Origin: Candidatus Saccharibacteria bacterium oral taxon 488
Lineage (GTDB): Bacteria > Patescibacteriota > Saccharimonadia > Saccharimonadales > Saccharimonadaceae
Assembly: GCA_013099015.1 (NCBI GenBank)
Contig: CP039998.1
Span: 620,001-684,000 of the forward strand
DNA: 64,000 bases
Direction of reading: 5' to 3'
In this document: positions 8,830-18,484 of the stretch, piece after piece
Numbering within the stretch: position 1 is the first letter of the stretch
Layout of the letters: every line of letters begins with the position of its first letter
Notes under the pieces: generated by a model
The model's input: only the letters and a program-made list of their open reading frames with translations
Database searches by the model: none
What the model was told of the DNA's origin: nothing
Program-made: the position numbers and the translations under genes

Positions 8830-9281
8830 TGGATATAAACTCAAAAAATATCATAGCCACCTTGATCTCGCTCGGCATCCCGCCAGCCTCGGCAACGATC
8901 ATACATTGCCTCCTTGTCGCCCCACCGTACCACCATAGCCACACGAGCCTGCATGAGCAAACTGGCTTTAGCAAGGCGGCCATTACTGGCGGGCTACGCT
9001 ACCTAGAAACACTTGATATGATCTCCTACCAAACAGACAGTTCACGGCGGCAGCATATCGCTCTTGATATCAAGCCGTTAGTCACCTACACTCAACAACG
9101 TATGCTGCTGTTCGACAAACTGGCTGACGAATTACATGCAGCATCAGCCGAACAAGCAGACGGTGAGTTTTCATCGGATATCGCCACGGTAGCTGAGCTG
9201 TATAGCGCAATCAACGAAACAATTTGGCAGGCTATAACGACCTGGGAAGAGCAATATACCTCTACTCATCCATTGAAGTAA
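8829..9281 (+). CDS. Winged-helix transcriptional regulator, MarR/GbsR-like
   Basis: 150 residues. Residues about 20-85 form a winged helix: SLHEQTGFSKAAITGGL reads as helix-turn-recognition helix, and YQTDSSRRQHIAL as the wing. The C-terminal third is a long helix suited to dimerisation. The ligand is unknown. TATATT at 8817-8822 ends 6 nt before the ATG, giving a leaderless start, and lies inside an inverted repeat that may be its own operator. The 3' end overlaps the convergent HD-domain gene by 20 bp. MarR-like is the closest description; I cannot name a subfamily. Confidence 0.65.
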   Translation: MDINSKNIIATLISLGIPPASATIIHCLLVAPPYHHSHTSLHEQTGFSKAAITGGLRYLETLDMISYQTDSSRRQHIALDIKPLVTYTQQRMLLFDKLADELHAASAEQADGEFSSDIATVAELYSAINETIWQAITTWEEQYTSTHPLK

Positions 9282-9975
9282 GATATTCTTCCAGGAAATC
9301 GCCCCACTCCGGTGCATTCTTTTCTCGAAAATAGGCACGAAGAAAGGTGACCATAGTTTGCTGACGAACTAACGCTTCGTCTCGGCCCGGGTCGGTCATC
9401 ATAATCTTTGGCAACTTCAACAACTTCTCAAAGAAATAATTAATAAAGCTATCACCATCATGCGTGCCACCATTGGCGTTATATCGATGCGCATCAATGT
9501 TCACATCAGGCCAAACAGTTGGATCAAATATCCGACAACTACCGTGATTCACTGCATAAATAAGCGCCCGCTCAATACCGCACGCCCCAATCGCATCACA
9601 CATATCAGCGTCAGACACCAGCTGACCAGCTAGACGCTCTGGCCGCACACCATGTAGATAACGACTATAGCCAATCCGAGCAATATTATGACGCACCGCA
9701 TCCTGCAAATCAGCCGCAACACCAGCTTTCGCCATAATTGACGTGGCATTATTAAGTTTATCCGCCTGCTTTTTGCCAACTAATTTATAATCATCAACAT
9801 CGTGCAGCCATGCCGTCAGTAGCACTTCGTCCATCGAGGCCGCTTCTTTATGCTCATTCGCGAATCGCTCTGCTAGCCGTGCCACACGCTCAACGTGATC
9901 GTCGCTATGGCCTGACGTATCGTCGCCAAGCAGTCGGCAAACTTCCCGTCTTACTATCGTCATTGATTTGTTCAT
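9262..9975 (-). CDS. HD-domain phosphohydrolase
   Basis: Predicted metal-dependent phosphohydrolase, 237 residues. Metal-binding residues follow the HD pattern: GHSDDHVERV (about 22-31), WLHDVDDY (about 56-63), a mid-domain His in VRHNIARIGYS and the final Asp in SDADMCDAIG. The layout resembles the YedJ-type standalone HD hydrolases. The substrate is unknown; nucleotides or phosphate esters are typical. TATAAT (9988-9983) ends 7 nt before the ATG, a leaderless start. It shares its 3' end with the convergent regulator gene. Confidence 0.75.
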   Translation of the reverse strand: MNKSMTIVRREVCRLLGDDTSGHSDDHVERVARLAERFANEHKEAASMDEVLLTAWLHDVDDYKLVGKKQADKLNNATSIMAKAGVAADLQDAVRHNIARIGYSRYLHGVRPERLAGQLVSDADMCDAIGACGIERALIYAVNHGSCRIFDPTVWPDVNIDAHRYNANGGTHDGDSFINYFFEKLLKLPKIMMTDPGRDEALVRQQTMVTFLRAYFREKNAPEWGDFLEEYLTSMDE

Positions 9976-10022
9976 AGACTTTATTATACACCCTATGCAA
10001 GTTATGGACGTAAATCTATTTA

Positions 10023-10445
10023 TTAGCTACGAAATCCCAAGGTGCATAATACATCATACACGCTCGGAACAACGTAAACTAGTTCGCGCAGCATGATATC
10101 AACCGGTGCTGTTCGTGAAAAGATTGGTTTCTTTAGTGCGAGAGCATAACCGATCTCCATCGCAGCACTTATGCCAACATAGCCTTTGGGGGCATGCAGT
10201 AAAATAAAATCAGACTGCTCAATAGCCCGTAAATGCCAGTTTTCTATCTCTCGAGGCGACAGGCCAACTTCTGCAGTATCAACAACAAATTCACCGTCCA
10301 TAAAGTCCACTCGTCGCGGTGACAATACCTGACAGCCGGTTACGGCTAGCTCGTCGTAAGCGCGCCGCAGCCCGCCAATATCGCGCCTGTACGACCCGCA
10401 CAATACCGCACGTGCTGCCCGCGGCCTAGAACTCCGCACTACCAT
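10023..10445 (-). CDS. Nucleoside 2-deoxyribosyltransferase-like protein
   Basis: About 140 residues. CGSYRRDIGGL near the N-terminus and GISAAMEIGYALALKKPIF in the C-terminal half match the 2-deoxyribosyltransferase/DUF4406 fold, where the Glu of the EIGYA segment is the candidate nucleophile. A role in nucleoside salvage or nucleotide clean-up is likely, but the base specificity is unreadable. An in-frame ATG at 10451 exists. I prefer ATG 10445 because TAATAT (10457-10452) ends 6 nt before it, as in other leaderless genes here. It lies 28 bp downstream of the NUDIX regulator gene on the same strand. Confidence 0.6.
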   Translation of the reverse strand: MVVRSSRPRAARAVLCGSYRRDIGGLRRAYDELAVTGCQVLSPRRVDFMDGEFVVDTAEVGLSPREIENWHLRAIEQSDFILLHAPKGYVGISAAMEIGYALALKKPIFSRTAPVDIMLRELVYVVPSVYDVLCTLGFRS

Positions 10446-10473
10446 ATTCATATATTATTTCAGTCAGCTCGCC

Positions 10474-11136
10474 TCACCCATTGATACACGCCGTGATTTC
10501 TCGCAAAAAACTCTTGTACTTTTTTGGCTCATCACGCATCTCATCGAGTGTACGCCAGGTATTTCTACCGCCCTCAAACTGTACGGCCAATTTACCCGAA
10601 AATACCTTGCAAAACATCAGGTGAAAGATCTTGTCTTCAATAATTTCACCTGTTTGCGCATGGCGCACACGTTCATGGTATACCCCGCAATGAACAAACT
10701 CACCCCGTAACCCCGTCTCCTCCGTCAATTCACGCGAGGCCGCATCGACGATTGACTCGGCCCACCGCACTTTGCCAGTAGGCGCACCCCAAAACCCATA
10801 GTAGGGATGTTTGAGCCGTTGTTGTAATAAATATTGTTTTTCTCCATTACGCTCACGTTCAATCACGAGCATGACTGCCACCTTTGGCTGCCGCTCAATA
10901 ACACCGGCATCAGTATCAAGCTTATTCGCATACTCTTTGCCCTTGACCGAGAGACAGTACCCGCCGTCGACTTTCTGCACATAACCTAGCTCAACGAGCC
11001 GTTTGATATGAAATTTGATATGATCGCTTTCCAGGCCGCTTGCTTTTTGTAGTGTTGCGAAATTAGCCACTGGCAAAAATAACAACTCTCGCAAAATTTT
11101 CGTTTGTGCCTCATGGATCTTTGCTTCAAAACTCAT
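10474..11136 (-). CDS. HTH-NUDIX fusion protein
   Basis: 220 residues in two parts. Residues 1-75 form a winged-helix domain (FATLQKASGLESDHIKFHIKRLVELGYVQKV). Residues 85-220 form a NUDIX hydrolase with a perfect box: G-x5-E-x7-REL-x-EE-x-GL in GKVRWAESIVDAASRELTEE and following. The domain order is reversed relative to NrtR regulators, which have NUDIX first. It may be a nucleotide-sensing repressor or a hydrolase with a DNA-binding arm. AGGAGA precedes the ATG. A 24-bp perfect palindrome lies in the divergent spacer to the ABC exporter, a natural operator candidate. Confidence 0.75.
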   Translation of the reverse strand: MSFEAKIHEAQTKILRELLFLPVANFATLQKASGLESDHIKFHIKRLVELGYVQKVDGGYCLSVKGKEYANKLDTDAGVIERQPKVAVMLVIERERNGEKQYLLQQRLKHPYYGFWGAPTGKVRWAESIVDAASRELTEETGLRGEFVHCGVYHERVRHAQTGEIIEDKIFHLMFCKVFSGKLAVQFEGGRNTWRTLDEMRDEPKKYKSFLREITACING

Positions 11137-11180
11137 ATCGTCTCCTTTTGGCTCTAGTGTAGCGCGATCAGATTAGAAAA

Positions 11181-11204
11181 ACTAGGGAAGTCGACTTCCC
11201 TAGT
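11181..11204. promoter_or_regulatory. 24-bp perfect palindrome, candidate operator
   Basis: The half-site ACTAGGGAAGTC (11181-11192) is followed directly by its exact complement GACTTCCCTAGT with no spacer. It sits between the divergent HTH-NUDIX gene and the exporter promoter. The lack of a loop and of a T-tract makes a dimeric-regulator site likelier than a terminator. Confidence 0.55.
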
Positions 11205-11274
11205 GTAGAGACATAGACACGTCACGCTCCCTTGGCTACCTTTTATTCATAGTACGCTAACATTCTTCCATCAG

Positions 11275-11304
11275 TTGACAGCCAACCCACCTCTGTTATA
11301 CAAT
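11275..11304 (+). promoter_or_regulatory. Promoter of ABC exporter gene
   Basis: TTGACA (11275-11280) and TACAAT (11299-11304) with an 18-nt spacer, near consensus. The leader to the TTG start is about 95 nt and contains a possible stem (GGTCACCC near 11331 pairing with GGATGACC near 11361), so leader control is possible. Confidence 0.7.
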
Positions 11305-11406
11305 GAAATTTGTATTATTATCGTGAGTCTTGGTCACCCGAGCCCACCATAGCAGATCGTGGATGACCTATCTTTATATCAAAATATAAATCTAAGGAGT
11401 TTTACC

Positions 11407-13170
11407 TTGCGACAACAACACGCAAAAACAACATTACAATTACTATGGCGAGCATCGCGTCCATATAAATGGCGGCGCAATCTAGCTCTCATCATAACTA
11501 CATTAACCCTAGTGGTAGGCACAATTGTCGGGCCACTGATTATCGCACAGCTCCTGGATATGATTCAACATGGTCAGCTACAGACCGGCTCTGTGTGGAC
11601 ATTGGTAATTTTCTATGGCATAAGTCAGCTATGGTCAGAGATTATTGGGTGGCGAATAGTACTGTATTTGATGTGGACGCTAGAAACCATTATGCAGCGC
11701 GACATCGCAAACAAGGTATTCGCCAAGCTATCTGGCGAGACCATGTTTTTCCACTCCAACAAATTTGGCGGTTCGCTCGTCAGCCAAAACAGCAAGCTCA
11801 GTAGCTGTGTTGAGCGATTTTGGGATGAGCTAGTATGGGCAGTACTGCCGCTGGTCATCTCACTCACCGGATCAATTGTTATCCTGTCAATGTTACTCTG
11901 GCAGTACGCGCTCTTTCTATTCATGTTCTCGATCATCTTTGGCGTAGCCGTCTTCTTTGGATCGCGTCCGATGGCCAAATTAAGTAGGCGTGAGGCGGAG
12001 GCCAGCAACAAAGTAAGCGGCAACCTCGCTGACATGGTGTCAAATGTGCTTGCTGTCAAGTCATCCAGTGCTGAAAAAATCGAGCAGCAGCGATTTGATA
12101 AAACGAATCGTGCATGGCGCAAGGCTAGCCTGGCCACCATGCGAGGGTTCCTCACTGTCAGCAGTGTTTACTCAACAATAAATACCAGCATCCGAATCGG
12201 TGCTATCGTGTTCGCTATTTATGCAGCACAGCATAATATCGTTTCAGTTGCAGCGGTGTACTTAATCATCACCTACACTGGTAGTGTTGCCCGTGAGCTG
12301 TGGAATATGAATAGCATTATGCGAAATTATAACCGGATCATCGGTGACGCCCATGAGATGGTCGAGATATTACACACACCAACATCACTTGTTGACAAGA
12401 GTGATAAAAAGCTTCACGTCGATCGCGGTGTCATTGATTTTGATACCGTGACCTTTACGCATGACGAGGGTAAAGGCGCAACCTTGTTCCACAATTTTTC
12501 ACTGCATATTACGCCAGGCGAAAAGGTCGGGCTGGTTGGTTCTAGTGGTTCGGGCAAGACGACTCTGACGAAATTGCTGCTGAGATTTGCCGACATCGAC
12601 TCGGGCACAATCATGATTGACGAGCAGGACATTGCCGAGGTCACACAGGCCAGCCTCCGTTCGCAGATCGCTTACGTGCCACAGGAGCCGCTACTATTTC
12701 ATCGTTCAGTGCGCGAGAACATTGCCTATGGCAGGGCCGACGCTACTGATGCCGAGATTGAACAAGCAGCCAAAAAGGCGGGGGCCTATGATTTTATTAC
12801 TCAGCTGCAGGACGGCTTTGACACACTGGTCGGTGAGCGCGGCGTAAAGTTATCGGGTGGACAGCGCCAGCGCATCGCTATCGCTCGGGCCATCGTGAAA
12901 GATGCGCCAATCTTAGTCCTCGACGAGGCGACCTCGGCGCTTGATTCTGAGTCAGAAGTTCTAATCCAAAAATCACTCAAGACACTGATGAAAAACCGTA
13001 CCTCAATCGTCATTGCTCATCGACTTTCAACAATCGCCAAGCTTGATCGAATCATCGTGATGCATAATGGCAAGATAGTCGAGGATGGCTCGCATGATCA
13101 GCTCATTAAGCATGGCGGCCACTACGCAAAACTGTGGCAGCATCAATCTGGCGGCTTTATTGACGCCTAA
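11407..13170 (+). CDS. ABC exporter half-transporter (permease fused to ATPase)
   Basis: Membrane exporter of the ABCB/MsbA type that works as a dimer. About 587 residues: an N-terminal permease domain with six predicted helices (about 20-310), then an ATPase with Walker A GSSGSGKTT, Q-loop YVPQEPLLF, signature LSGGQRQRIAIARA, Walker B LVLDEATSALD and H-loop AHRLST. The substrate cannot be read; peptides, lipids or drugs are typical. I place the start at TTG 11407 because TAAGGAG lies at 11393-11399, 7 nt upstream. An ATG at 11359 lacks such a site. Divergent from the HTH-NUDIX gene, which may control it. Confidence 0.88.
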   Translation: MRQQHAKTTLQLLWRASRPYKWRRNLALIITTLTLVVGTIVGPLIIAQLLDMIQHGQLQTGSVWTLVIFYGISQLWSEIIGWRIVLYLMWTLETIMQRDIANKVFAKLSGETMFFHSNKFGGSLVSQNSKLSSCVERFWDELVWAVLPLVISLTGSIVILSMLLWQYALFLFMFSIIFGVAVFFGSRPMAKLSRREAEASNKVSGNLADMVSNVLAVKSSSAEKIEQQRFDKTNRAWRKASLATMRGFLTVSSVYSTINTSIRIGAIVFAIYAAQHNIVSVAAVYLIITYTGSVARELWNMNSIMRNYNRIIGDAHEMVEILHTPTSLVDKSDKKLHVDRGVIDFDTVTFTHDEGKGATLFHNFSLHITPGEKVGLVGSSGSGKTTLTKLLLRFADIDSGTIMIDEQDIAEVTQASLRSQIAYVPQEPLLFHRSVRENIAYGRADATDAEIEQAAKKAGAYDFITQLQDGFDTLVGERGVKLSGGQRQRIAIARAIVKDAPILVLDEATSALDSESEVLIQKSLKTLMKNRTSIVIAHRLSTIAKLDRIIVMHNGKIVEDGSHDQLIKHGGHYAKLWQHQSGGFIDA

Positions 13171-13211
13171 CCAGCACAGTCTCTAGGTAGTATGCTATAA
13201 TGCATAATGAT

Positions 13212-13868
13212 ATGATGCACGCGTTTATTGATTTTATTGTTCATTTTGGTGTTGTCGCGATTTTGCTGGTTGTCTTTGCCGAATCGGGCCTACTCTTTGG
13301 CTTTATCTTTCCAGGCGACAGTCTACTGTTCACGGCTGGCTATATGGTTCAGCAGCATATTTTGCCAATTGATATTCATTTCTTTGCGCTCCTGCTCTCA
13401 TTAATGGCTATTCTCGGCGACAGTGTCGGTTACGCATTTGGACATAAAGTTGGCCGTAAATTATTTGAACACAAAAACTCTCGCTTCTTTAAGAAGAAAT
13501 ATCTCGTGCAAGCCGAAAAGTTTTACGAAAAGCATGGCTCACTTACTGTGGTGCTGGCACGGTTTGTACCGATTGTGCGTACGTTTGCGCCAATCGTGGC
13601 CGGCGCTAGCAAGATGCACTATCGAACTTTTATTATTTTTAATATTATCGGTGGTGTTATTTGGGCCACGCTTTTCACCTACCTTGGATTCTTTGCTGGC
13701 AAGGCGCTCACCGACGCTGGTGTTAATATAGAAGTCGCCGCACTGATTATCATCTTCTTGTCAGTGCTGCCAATGATCATTCACGCCCTCAAGCAGGAGC
13801 ATACTCGCGCGGCGTTGCGCCAACAAGTATCAGTCCTGCTCGGCAAAACTCGCCGCAAAAAGCAATAA
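13212..13868 (+). CDS. DedA/VTT-domain membrane protein
   Basis: About 218 residues with five to six hydrophobic segments. It carries DedA family marks: FPGDSLLFTAGYM near residue 35 and the RFVPIVRTFAPIVAGASKMHY stretch, with the conserved Arg and Pro, near 120. Members move or scramble lipid carriers such as undecaprenyl phosphate, so a link to envelope synthesis is plausible. An ATG at 13200 overlaps the TATAAT box (13196-13201) and cannot be the start of a transcript from it. I choose the ATG at 13212. It lies about 40 bp after the ABC exporter on the same strand. Confidence 0.85.
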   Translation: MMHAFIDFIVHFGVVAILLVVFAESGLLFGFIFPGDSLLFTAGYMVQQHILPIDIHFFALLLSLMAILGDSVGYAFGHKVGRKLFEHKNSRFFKKKYLVQAEKFYEKHGSLTVVLARFVPIVRTFAPIVAGASKMHYRTFIIFNIIGGVIWATLFTYLGFFAGKALTDAGVNIEVAALIIIFLSVLPMIIHALKQEHTRAALRQQVSVLLGKTRRKKQ

Positions 13869-13910
13869 GCCTTCATGATAAAGCCTGCTCGTTAGTAGCT
13901 ATACGTCCAA

Positions 13911-16745
13911 CTACAGCAAACTTTTCAGATACCTACCGGTAAATGATTCTGGCACGTTGGCGACTTCTTCTGGCGTGCCGCTCGCCACCACCGTACCGCC
14001 GCCGAGACCGCCCTCAGGCCCCATATCGATAATCCAGTCGGCCGATTTGATAACATCCAGATTGTGTTCAATGATGATCATACTGTTACCGCCATCAACC
14101 AGCTGCTGTAAAATACCCAGCAGCCGCTTAACGTCGGCAGAATGCAGTCCAGTTGTCGGCTCGTCTAAAATATACATCGTCTTGCCCGTCGAGCGCTTGG
14201 AGAGTTCCGTCGCCAGTTTAATCCGCTGCGCCTCGCCGCCCGAAAAGGTAGTTGCCGGCTGGCCAAGCTTGATATAGCCAAGGCCGACTTCCACCAGCGT
14301 CTGTAGTTTCCGAGCGATATTAGGCACACTATCAAAGAAATCGGCTGCCTGCTCGACTGTCATATCGAGCACGTCAGCAATGGTCTTATTTTTATATTTA
14401 ATCTCTAATGCCTCGCGGTTATAGCGCTGGCCATGGCACTCGTCGCACTGGACGTAGACATCCGGCAAGAAATGCATTTCGATCTTGATCATACCGTCGC
14501 CTTGACAATTCTCGCAGCGGCCGCCCTTTACATTAAAGCTGAACCGCCCCGCTTTATAGCCGCGGACATTAGCCTCGGGGGTACTGGCAAACAGTTCGCG
14601 AATTGGCGTAAAAATACCAGTGTAGGTCGCTGGGTTAGAGCGCGGCGTGCGGCCAATTGGCGACTGGTCGATGACGATGGCTTTATCCAGCTGCTTGATA
14701 CCCTCAATTTTATCGTGTGCCCCTGGTACATCGCTGGCCCGATTAAGCCGTGCCGCTAATTCTTTGGCGACAATATCATTGACTAGCGTCGACTTACCGC
14801 TACCTGAGACGCCCGACACCACTGTCATCAGGCCCAAGGGAAACGCCACGTCGATCTGCTTCAAATTGTTCTCGCGAGCCCCGCGGACGATTAGTTGACG
14901 GCTCGCATCAACCTGGCGGCGATGTTTTGGTACGGCAATTTTTTCTGCACCCGACAGATACCGGCCAGTCACGCTATCTGCACATTTGGCTACCTCTTCA
15001 GGAGAACCCAGCGCCACCACCGCGCCGCCATGCACACCAGCGCCTAGGCCCATATCGATCAAAAAGTCACTCTGCCGAATGGTATCCTCGTCGTGTTCGA
15101 CTACCAGCACCGTATTACCGAGGTCGCGCAGACGCTTCAGCGTAGCAATCAGTCGGTCATTATCGCGCTGATGCAAACCAATCGACGGCTCATCCAGCAC
15201 GTATAGCACGCCCTGCAAACCGCTGCCAATCTGCGTCGCCAGCCGAATTCGCTGCGCCTCGCCACCGCTTAGTGTATTAGCCGCCCGCCCTAACTCCAAA
15301 TAATTCAGCCCGACATTACTCATAAAGCCGAGGCGGGCGGTAATCTCTTTCAAAATAAGCCGCGCAATCATCGCTTGCTGCTCGTTCAATGTTAACTTGT
15401 GAGTGAACAAATCAAGCGCGTCATCAACGCCAAGGTCGCAAATATCCATAATATTCAGGCCCTGCACCGTTACCGCCAGGACAACCGGCTTTAGCCGCGC
15501 ACCGCCGCAAACATAACAATCCCGCTGGCGCATAAACCGCTCAATGTCCTTGCGCATAAATTCGCTATCGGTTTCTTTCCAGCGCCGCTCCAAATTGGGA
15601 ATCACTCCTTCATAGGTTGTATCGTAATGCCGCCCATTGCCAAGCTGTACTGGATATTTCTGATCGCCCGTACCGTAGAGTACCTTCTGGCGCGCCTCAT
15701 CAGACAACTGCCCGACCGGTGTCCGGATACTGAAACCATGCGCCTCGGCTACCGCCGAAATCTTGCGCATGTAAAAGTTATCGACATTGATCCTGTTGTA
15801 TGGCCGAATCGCACCCTCAGCAATCGTCAGGTTTTCGTTCAGTACTAAATTAGGATCGACCTCCAATCGACTGCCAAGTCCGGTACAGCTCGGACAGGCC
15901 CCTTGCGGTGCATTAAAACTAAATAGACGCGGCTCAAGCTCTGGAATCTCCTCATCCGGATGGTCAACACAGGCATAACGCTGCGAAAACATCTTCAACT
16001 CATCCGTATCAGCATCCAGCACCTCGACAACCCCCTGCCCAAGCTCCAGCGCCTGCTCGACGCTCTGACTCAACCGGCTAGTTAGGTCATTGTTCATTGC
16101 CAGGCGATCAACCACTAACTCAATACTGTGCTTGTAACTTTTCTGTAACTGCGGAAACTCATCCAGCGCATACACCACGCCATCCACGCGCACCCGGGCG
16201 TAACCTAACCGTCGATACTGCTCTGGAATGTGCGCAAACTCGCCCTTCTTATTTTTGACAATTGGCGCGAGTAGCAGCAATCGCTTGCCATCATATTGCT
16301 TGGCAATCTCCTGGATGATCGCCTCGGCTGTGCGGCGCGACACTGGTTTATGGCAGCGCGTACCGTCTGGTTTGAGAGCCGGACAATGCGGCGTGCCAAT
16401 CCGCGCAAACAAGAGGCGCAGATAATCATAAATCTCGGTCACCGTCGCCACGGTTGAACGCGGATTACGGCTGGTTGACTTTTGATCAATTGAAATTGCC
16501 GGACTCAGGCCCTCAATGCTATCAACATCCGGTTTATCCATAATGCCTAAAAATTGCCGCGCGTAGCTCGACAAACTCTCGACGTAGCGGCGCTGCCCCT
16601 CGGCGTAAATCGTGTCAAACGCTAGTGACGACTTACCGCTGCCACTCAGACCAGTGATCACCACTAATTTATCGCGCGGGATCTCCACGTCAATATTTTT
16701 CAGATTATGTTCACGAGCGCCCTTGACGCGAATTACCTCTGGCAT
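13911..16745 (-). CDS. uvrA: UvrABC excinuclease subunit A
   Basis: DNA-damage recognition ATPase of nucleotide excision repair; loads UvrB. 944 residues, normal length. Two ABC modules: Walker [11 protein letters not shown] near 32 and [10 protein letters not shown] near 645, signatures [12 protein letters not shown] and [12 protein letters not shown], and Walker [12 protein letters not shown] and [11 protein letters not shown]. The zinc module in the second half is intact (CENCQGDG ... [12 protein letters not shown]). In the first half the usual CPxC pair reads [15 protein letters not shown], so that finger is altered or lost. A TATAAT box (16760-16755) lies 9 nt before the ATG. No uvrB or uvrC in the window. 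Confidence 0.97.
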   Translation of the reverse strand: MPEVIRVKGAREHNLKNIDVEIPRDKLVVITGLSGSGKSSLAFDTIYAEGQRRYVESLSSYARQFLGIMDKPDVDSIEGLSPAISIDQKSTSRNPRSTVATVTEIYDYLRLLFARIGTPHCPALKPDGTRCHKPVSRRTAEAIIQEIAKQYDGKRLLLLAPIVKNKKGEFAHIPEQYRRLGYARVRVDGVVYALDEFPQLQKSYKHSIELVVDRLAMNNDLTSRLSQSVEQALELGQGVVEVLDADTDELKMFSQRYACVDHPDEEIPELEPRLFSFNAPQGACPSCTGLGSRLEVDPNLVLNENLTIAEGAIRPYNRINVDNFYMRKISAVAEAHGFSIRTPVGQLSDEARQKVLYGTGDQKYPVQLGNGRHYDTTYEGVIPNLERRWKETDSEFMRKDIERFMRQRDCYVCGGARLKPVVLAVTVQGLNIMDICDLGVDDALDLFTHKLTLNEQQAMIARLILKEITARLGFMSNVGLNYLELGRAANTLSGGEAQRIRLATQIGSGLQGVLYVLDEPSIGLHQRDNDRLIATLKRLRDLGNTVLVVEHDEDTIRQSDFLIDMGLGAGVHGGAVVALGSPEEVAKCADSVTGRYLSGAEKIAVPKHRRQVDASRQLIVRGARENNLKQIDVAFPLGLMTVVSGVSGSGKSTLVNDIVAKELAARLNRASDVPGAHDKIEGIKQLDKAIVIDQSPIGRTPRSNPATYTGIFTPIRELFASTPEANVRGYKAGRFSFNVKGGRCENCQGDGMIKIEMHFLPDVYVQCDECHGQRYNREALEIKYKNKTIADVLDMTVEQAADFFDSVPNIARKLQTLVEVGLGYIKLGQPATTFSGGEAQRIKLATELSKRSTGKTMYILDEPTTGLHSADVKRLLGILQQLVDGGNSMIIIEHNLDVIKSADWIIDMGPEGGLGGGTVVASGTPEEVANVPESFTGRYLKSLL

Positions 16746-16891
16746 ATCTGGTCTATTATACCGAATAGGCGTTTATTTTTCCAGCCGCGGGGAGTGAGGT
16801 GACCTCCCTTGACATCATGCTTTGCTGTACTTGTAGCAACATATTATGCTTATGATTGCAAATATAATAATCGGCTGTTATAGTAAAATAC

Positions 16892-17311
16892 ATGAAGAGG
16901 TTTGTGATCATCTGTGGAATTGCTGTTGCCGTCGCAACCTTGTTCTATGTGACCCGCGAAGAGTGGTTTTCATTCGTAACGATAGGCCGAGTTCCGTTCA
17001 CTAGCATGATCCTACCGGCGGCCGTCATGATGGGGTTTTGGATGATCATTGTGCCGGTATGTATCGTCTGGGGCAAGTCGATCAGCATTACCTTCTGGAA
17101 TAGTATCGAGATGCTCGGGAGACTTGATCAACGTCGTATCAACCGACAGGTCCGCCTGGCAGCACGAGCTCGTCACACCGCAACGCAACAGGTTAGTCTA
17201 GCGATGGTTGCCGCGTGGTTAGTGGTAACCCAACGCTACGTGACACACACTGACACTGCTACGAAAGCGGATGATCAGTCAACTGCGCGATTAGCTGTCG
17301 CAACAAATTAA
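16892..17311 (+). CDS. Small membrane protein, function unknown
   Basis: 139 residues. Two hydrophobic helices (about 3-20 and 37-60), then a basic, Arg-rich segment (about 75-100) and a third, weaker hydrophobic stretch near 105-115, ending in a Thr/Ala-rich tail. I recognise no family. TATAGT (16879-16884) ends 7 nt before the ATG, the same leaderless layout as neighbouring genes, which supports real expression. Divergent from uvrA. Confidence 0.5.
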   Translation: MKRFVIICGIAVAVATLFYVTREEWFSFVTIGRVPFTSMILPAAVMMGFWMIIVPVCIVWGKSISITFWNSIEMLGRLDQRRINRQVRLAARARHTATQQVSLAMVAAWLVVTQRYVTHTDTATKADDQSTARLAVATN

Positions 17312-17514
17312 ATACGCTATGCCTCGCTTATTCAATCTGATCTGTTTCTATAACGTCAGCTTCTGCTCTTTGCCTCATCTTGCACCCAGACTATCCCAAG
17401 TAGCGAAACGGTGCTCACCAATATCCGCCGCCAACTCACGCCAATAATTGATACCAAGTGCCTGTGATGATAAGTGGATGTTTAGCGTCAATGTAACCAC
17501 GAAGCGGCCGGCTT
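17312..17514 (-). other. Intergenic stretch with residual coding signal
   Basis: Downstream of the reductase stop, another minus-strand frame stays open to a TGA at 17377-17375 and reads like protein (for example INYWRELAADIGEHRFATWD). A GTG at 17500 could open it, but no ribosome site is clear. It may be a short gene, a frameshifted tail or decayed DNA. I see no RNA gene or terminator in the rest. Confidence 0.3.
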
Positions 17515-18483
17515 TTACCCAGCTGCTATTTGTTTCTCTGCCAAAGCAGTCGACTTATAGCGCTGAACAGCCGAATTATATAATTGCCACGCTGTCATCG
17601 GGATGCCCAATCGCCTCCCCTCAGCTAGCACCTCGTCATATCCAGCCAGCCATTCACCAAATCCGTGCTTCATATGACCTGTTACCATATCAACAACATC
17701 AGGCTGTTGAAGTGCATGCTGCATTATCGGAGTTGCCACCCTTAGTGGCATTATTGATAATACATTAAGGGGGAAAACTCGCCACACTGCAACACCTTGA
17801 TGACGACATAGGGACATACCATCACGAAGTGCCATAATTAGCCGTCGAATCGCCCCTGGGTCGTGCGTTAATGCCGAGAAACTACCGCTGCTAGCTATGG
17901 CGCCAGCGGTCGCTGACTGCTGGAGATAATGAACCTTCATCCAATCAAGCAGATGAGCATCATAGCTAGTTGCCACACCAGCCTCTTTTAAATGCTGCAT
18001 AAACAACTTTGCTCCCGCCTTTATGCCACCAACCCGCGTCGGTGTCGGAAAGACAATAACCTTTATGCCATGATCATCACGCCCACCGCCAACACTGGAA
18101 GGAAAGGCGATAAAATAATCATCAGGCGATATATATTGATCAACCTCACCAGCCAGATGCCAATTGTTTTGCATAAATCCAATCCACCTAGCCTTCGGCT
18201 GATACTTTGCTAGCATCGGTAGTACCGATTGAAGCTGACAGCGATTCACCGTCACTAGTATAACGTCGTAATAACCTTCTGGCGACGTGATACACTGTGG
18301 GTGAAATACTGTCGACTGATACGTATCGTTACGCTGGCGCAAATCCTTTATAGCAAGCGGCACGCCTTGCGACACCTTCTCATACCGCTCAGGCAGCGCT
18401 AGCACATCAACATCATGGTGTGCCGTTAATAAATACGCGTACGTCAGACCGATTGTTCCCGCGCCATAAATCAGGTACCGCAT
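17515..18483 (-). CDS. Ketopantoate reductase family (PanE/ApbA-like) oxidoreductase
   Basis: 322 residues. The N-terminal Rossmann motif is GAGTIGLTYA at about 7-16, followed by a ketopantoate reductase-type helical C-terminal domain. NAD(P)-dependent reduction of a 2-keto or related acid is expected. The catalytic Lys/Glu pair of true PanE is not obvious, and no other pantothenate or CoA gene lies nearby, so I leave the substrate open. The ATG is one base after the sbcB stop, so the two are co-translated. It is the last gene of a three-gene operon with the serine hydrolase and sbcB. Confidence 0.65.
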   Translation of the reverse strand: MRYLIYGAGTIGLTYAYLLTAHHDVDVLALPERYEKVSQGVPLAIKDLRQRNDTYQSTVFHPQCITSPEGYYDVILVTVNRCQLQSVLPMLAKYQPKARWIGFMQNNWHLAGEVDQYISPDDYFIAFPSSVGGGRDDHGIKVIVFPTPTRVGGIKAGAKLFMQHLKEAGVATSYDAHLLDWMKVHYLQQSATAGAIASSGSFSALTHDPGAIRRLIMALRDGMSLCRHQGVAVWRVFPLNVLSIMPLRVATPIMQHALQQPDVVDMVTGHMKHGFGEWLAGYDEVLAEGRRLGIPMTAWQLYNSAVQRYKSTALAEKQIAAG

Positions 18484-18484
18484 C

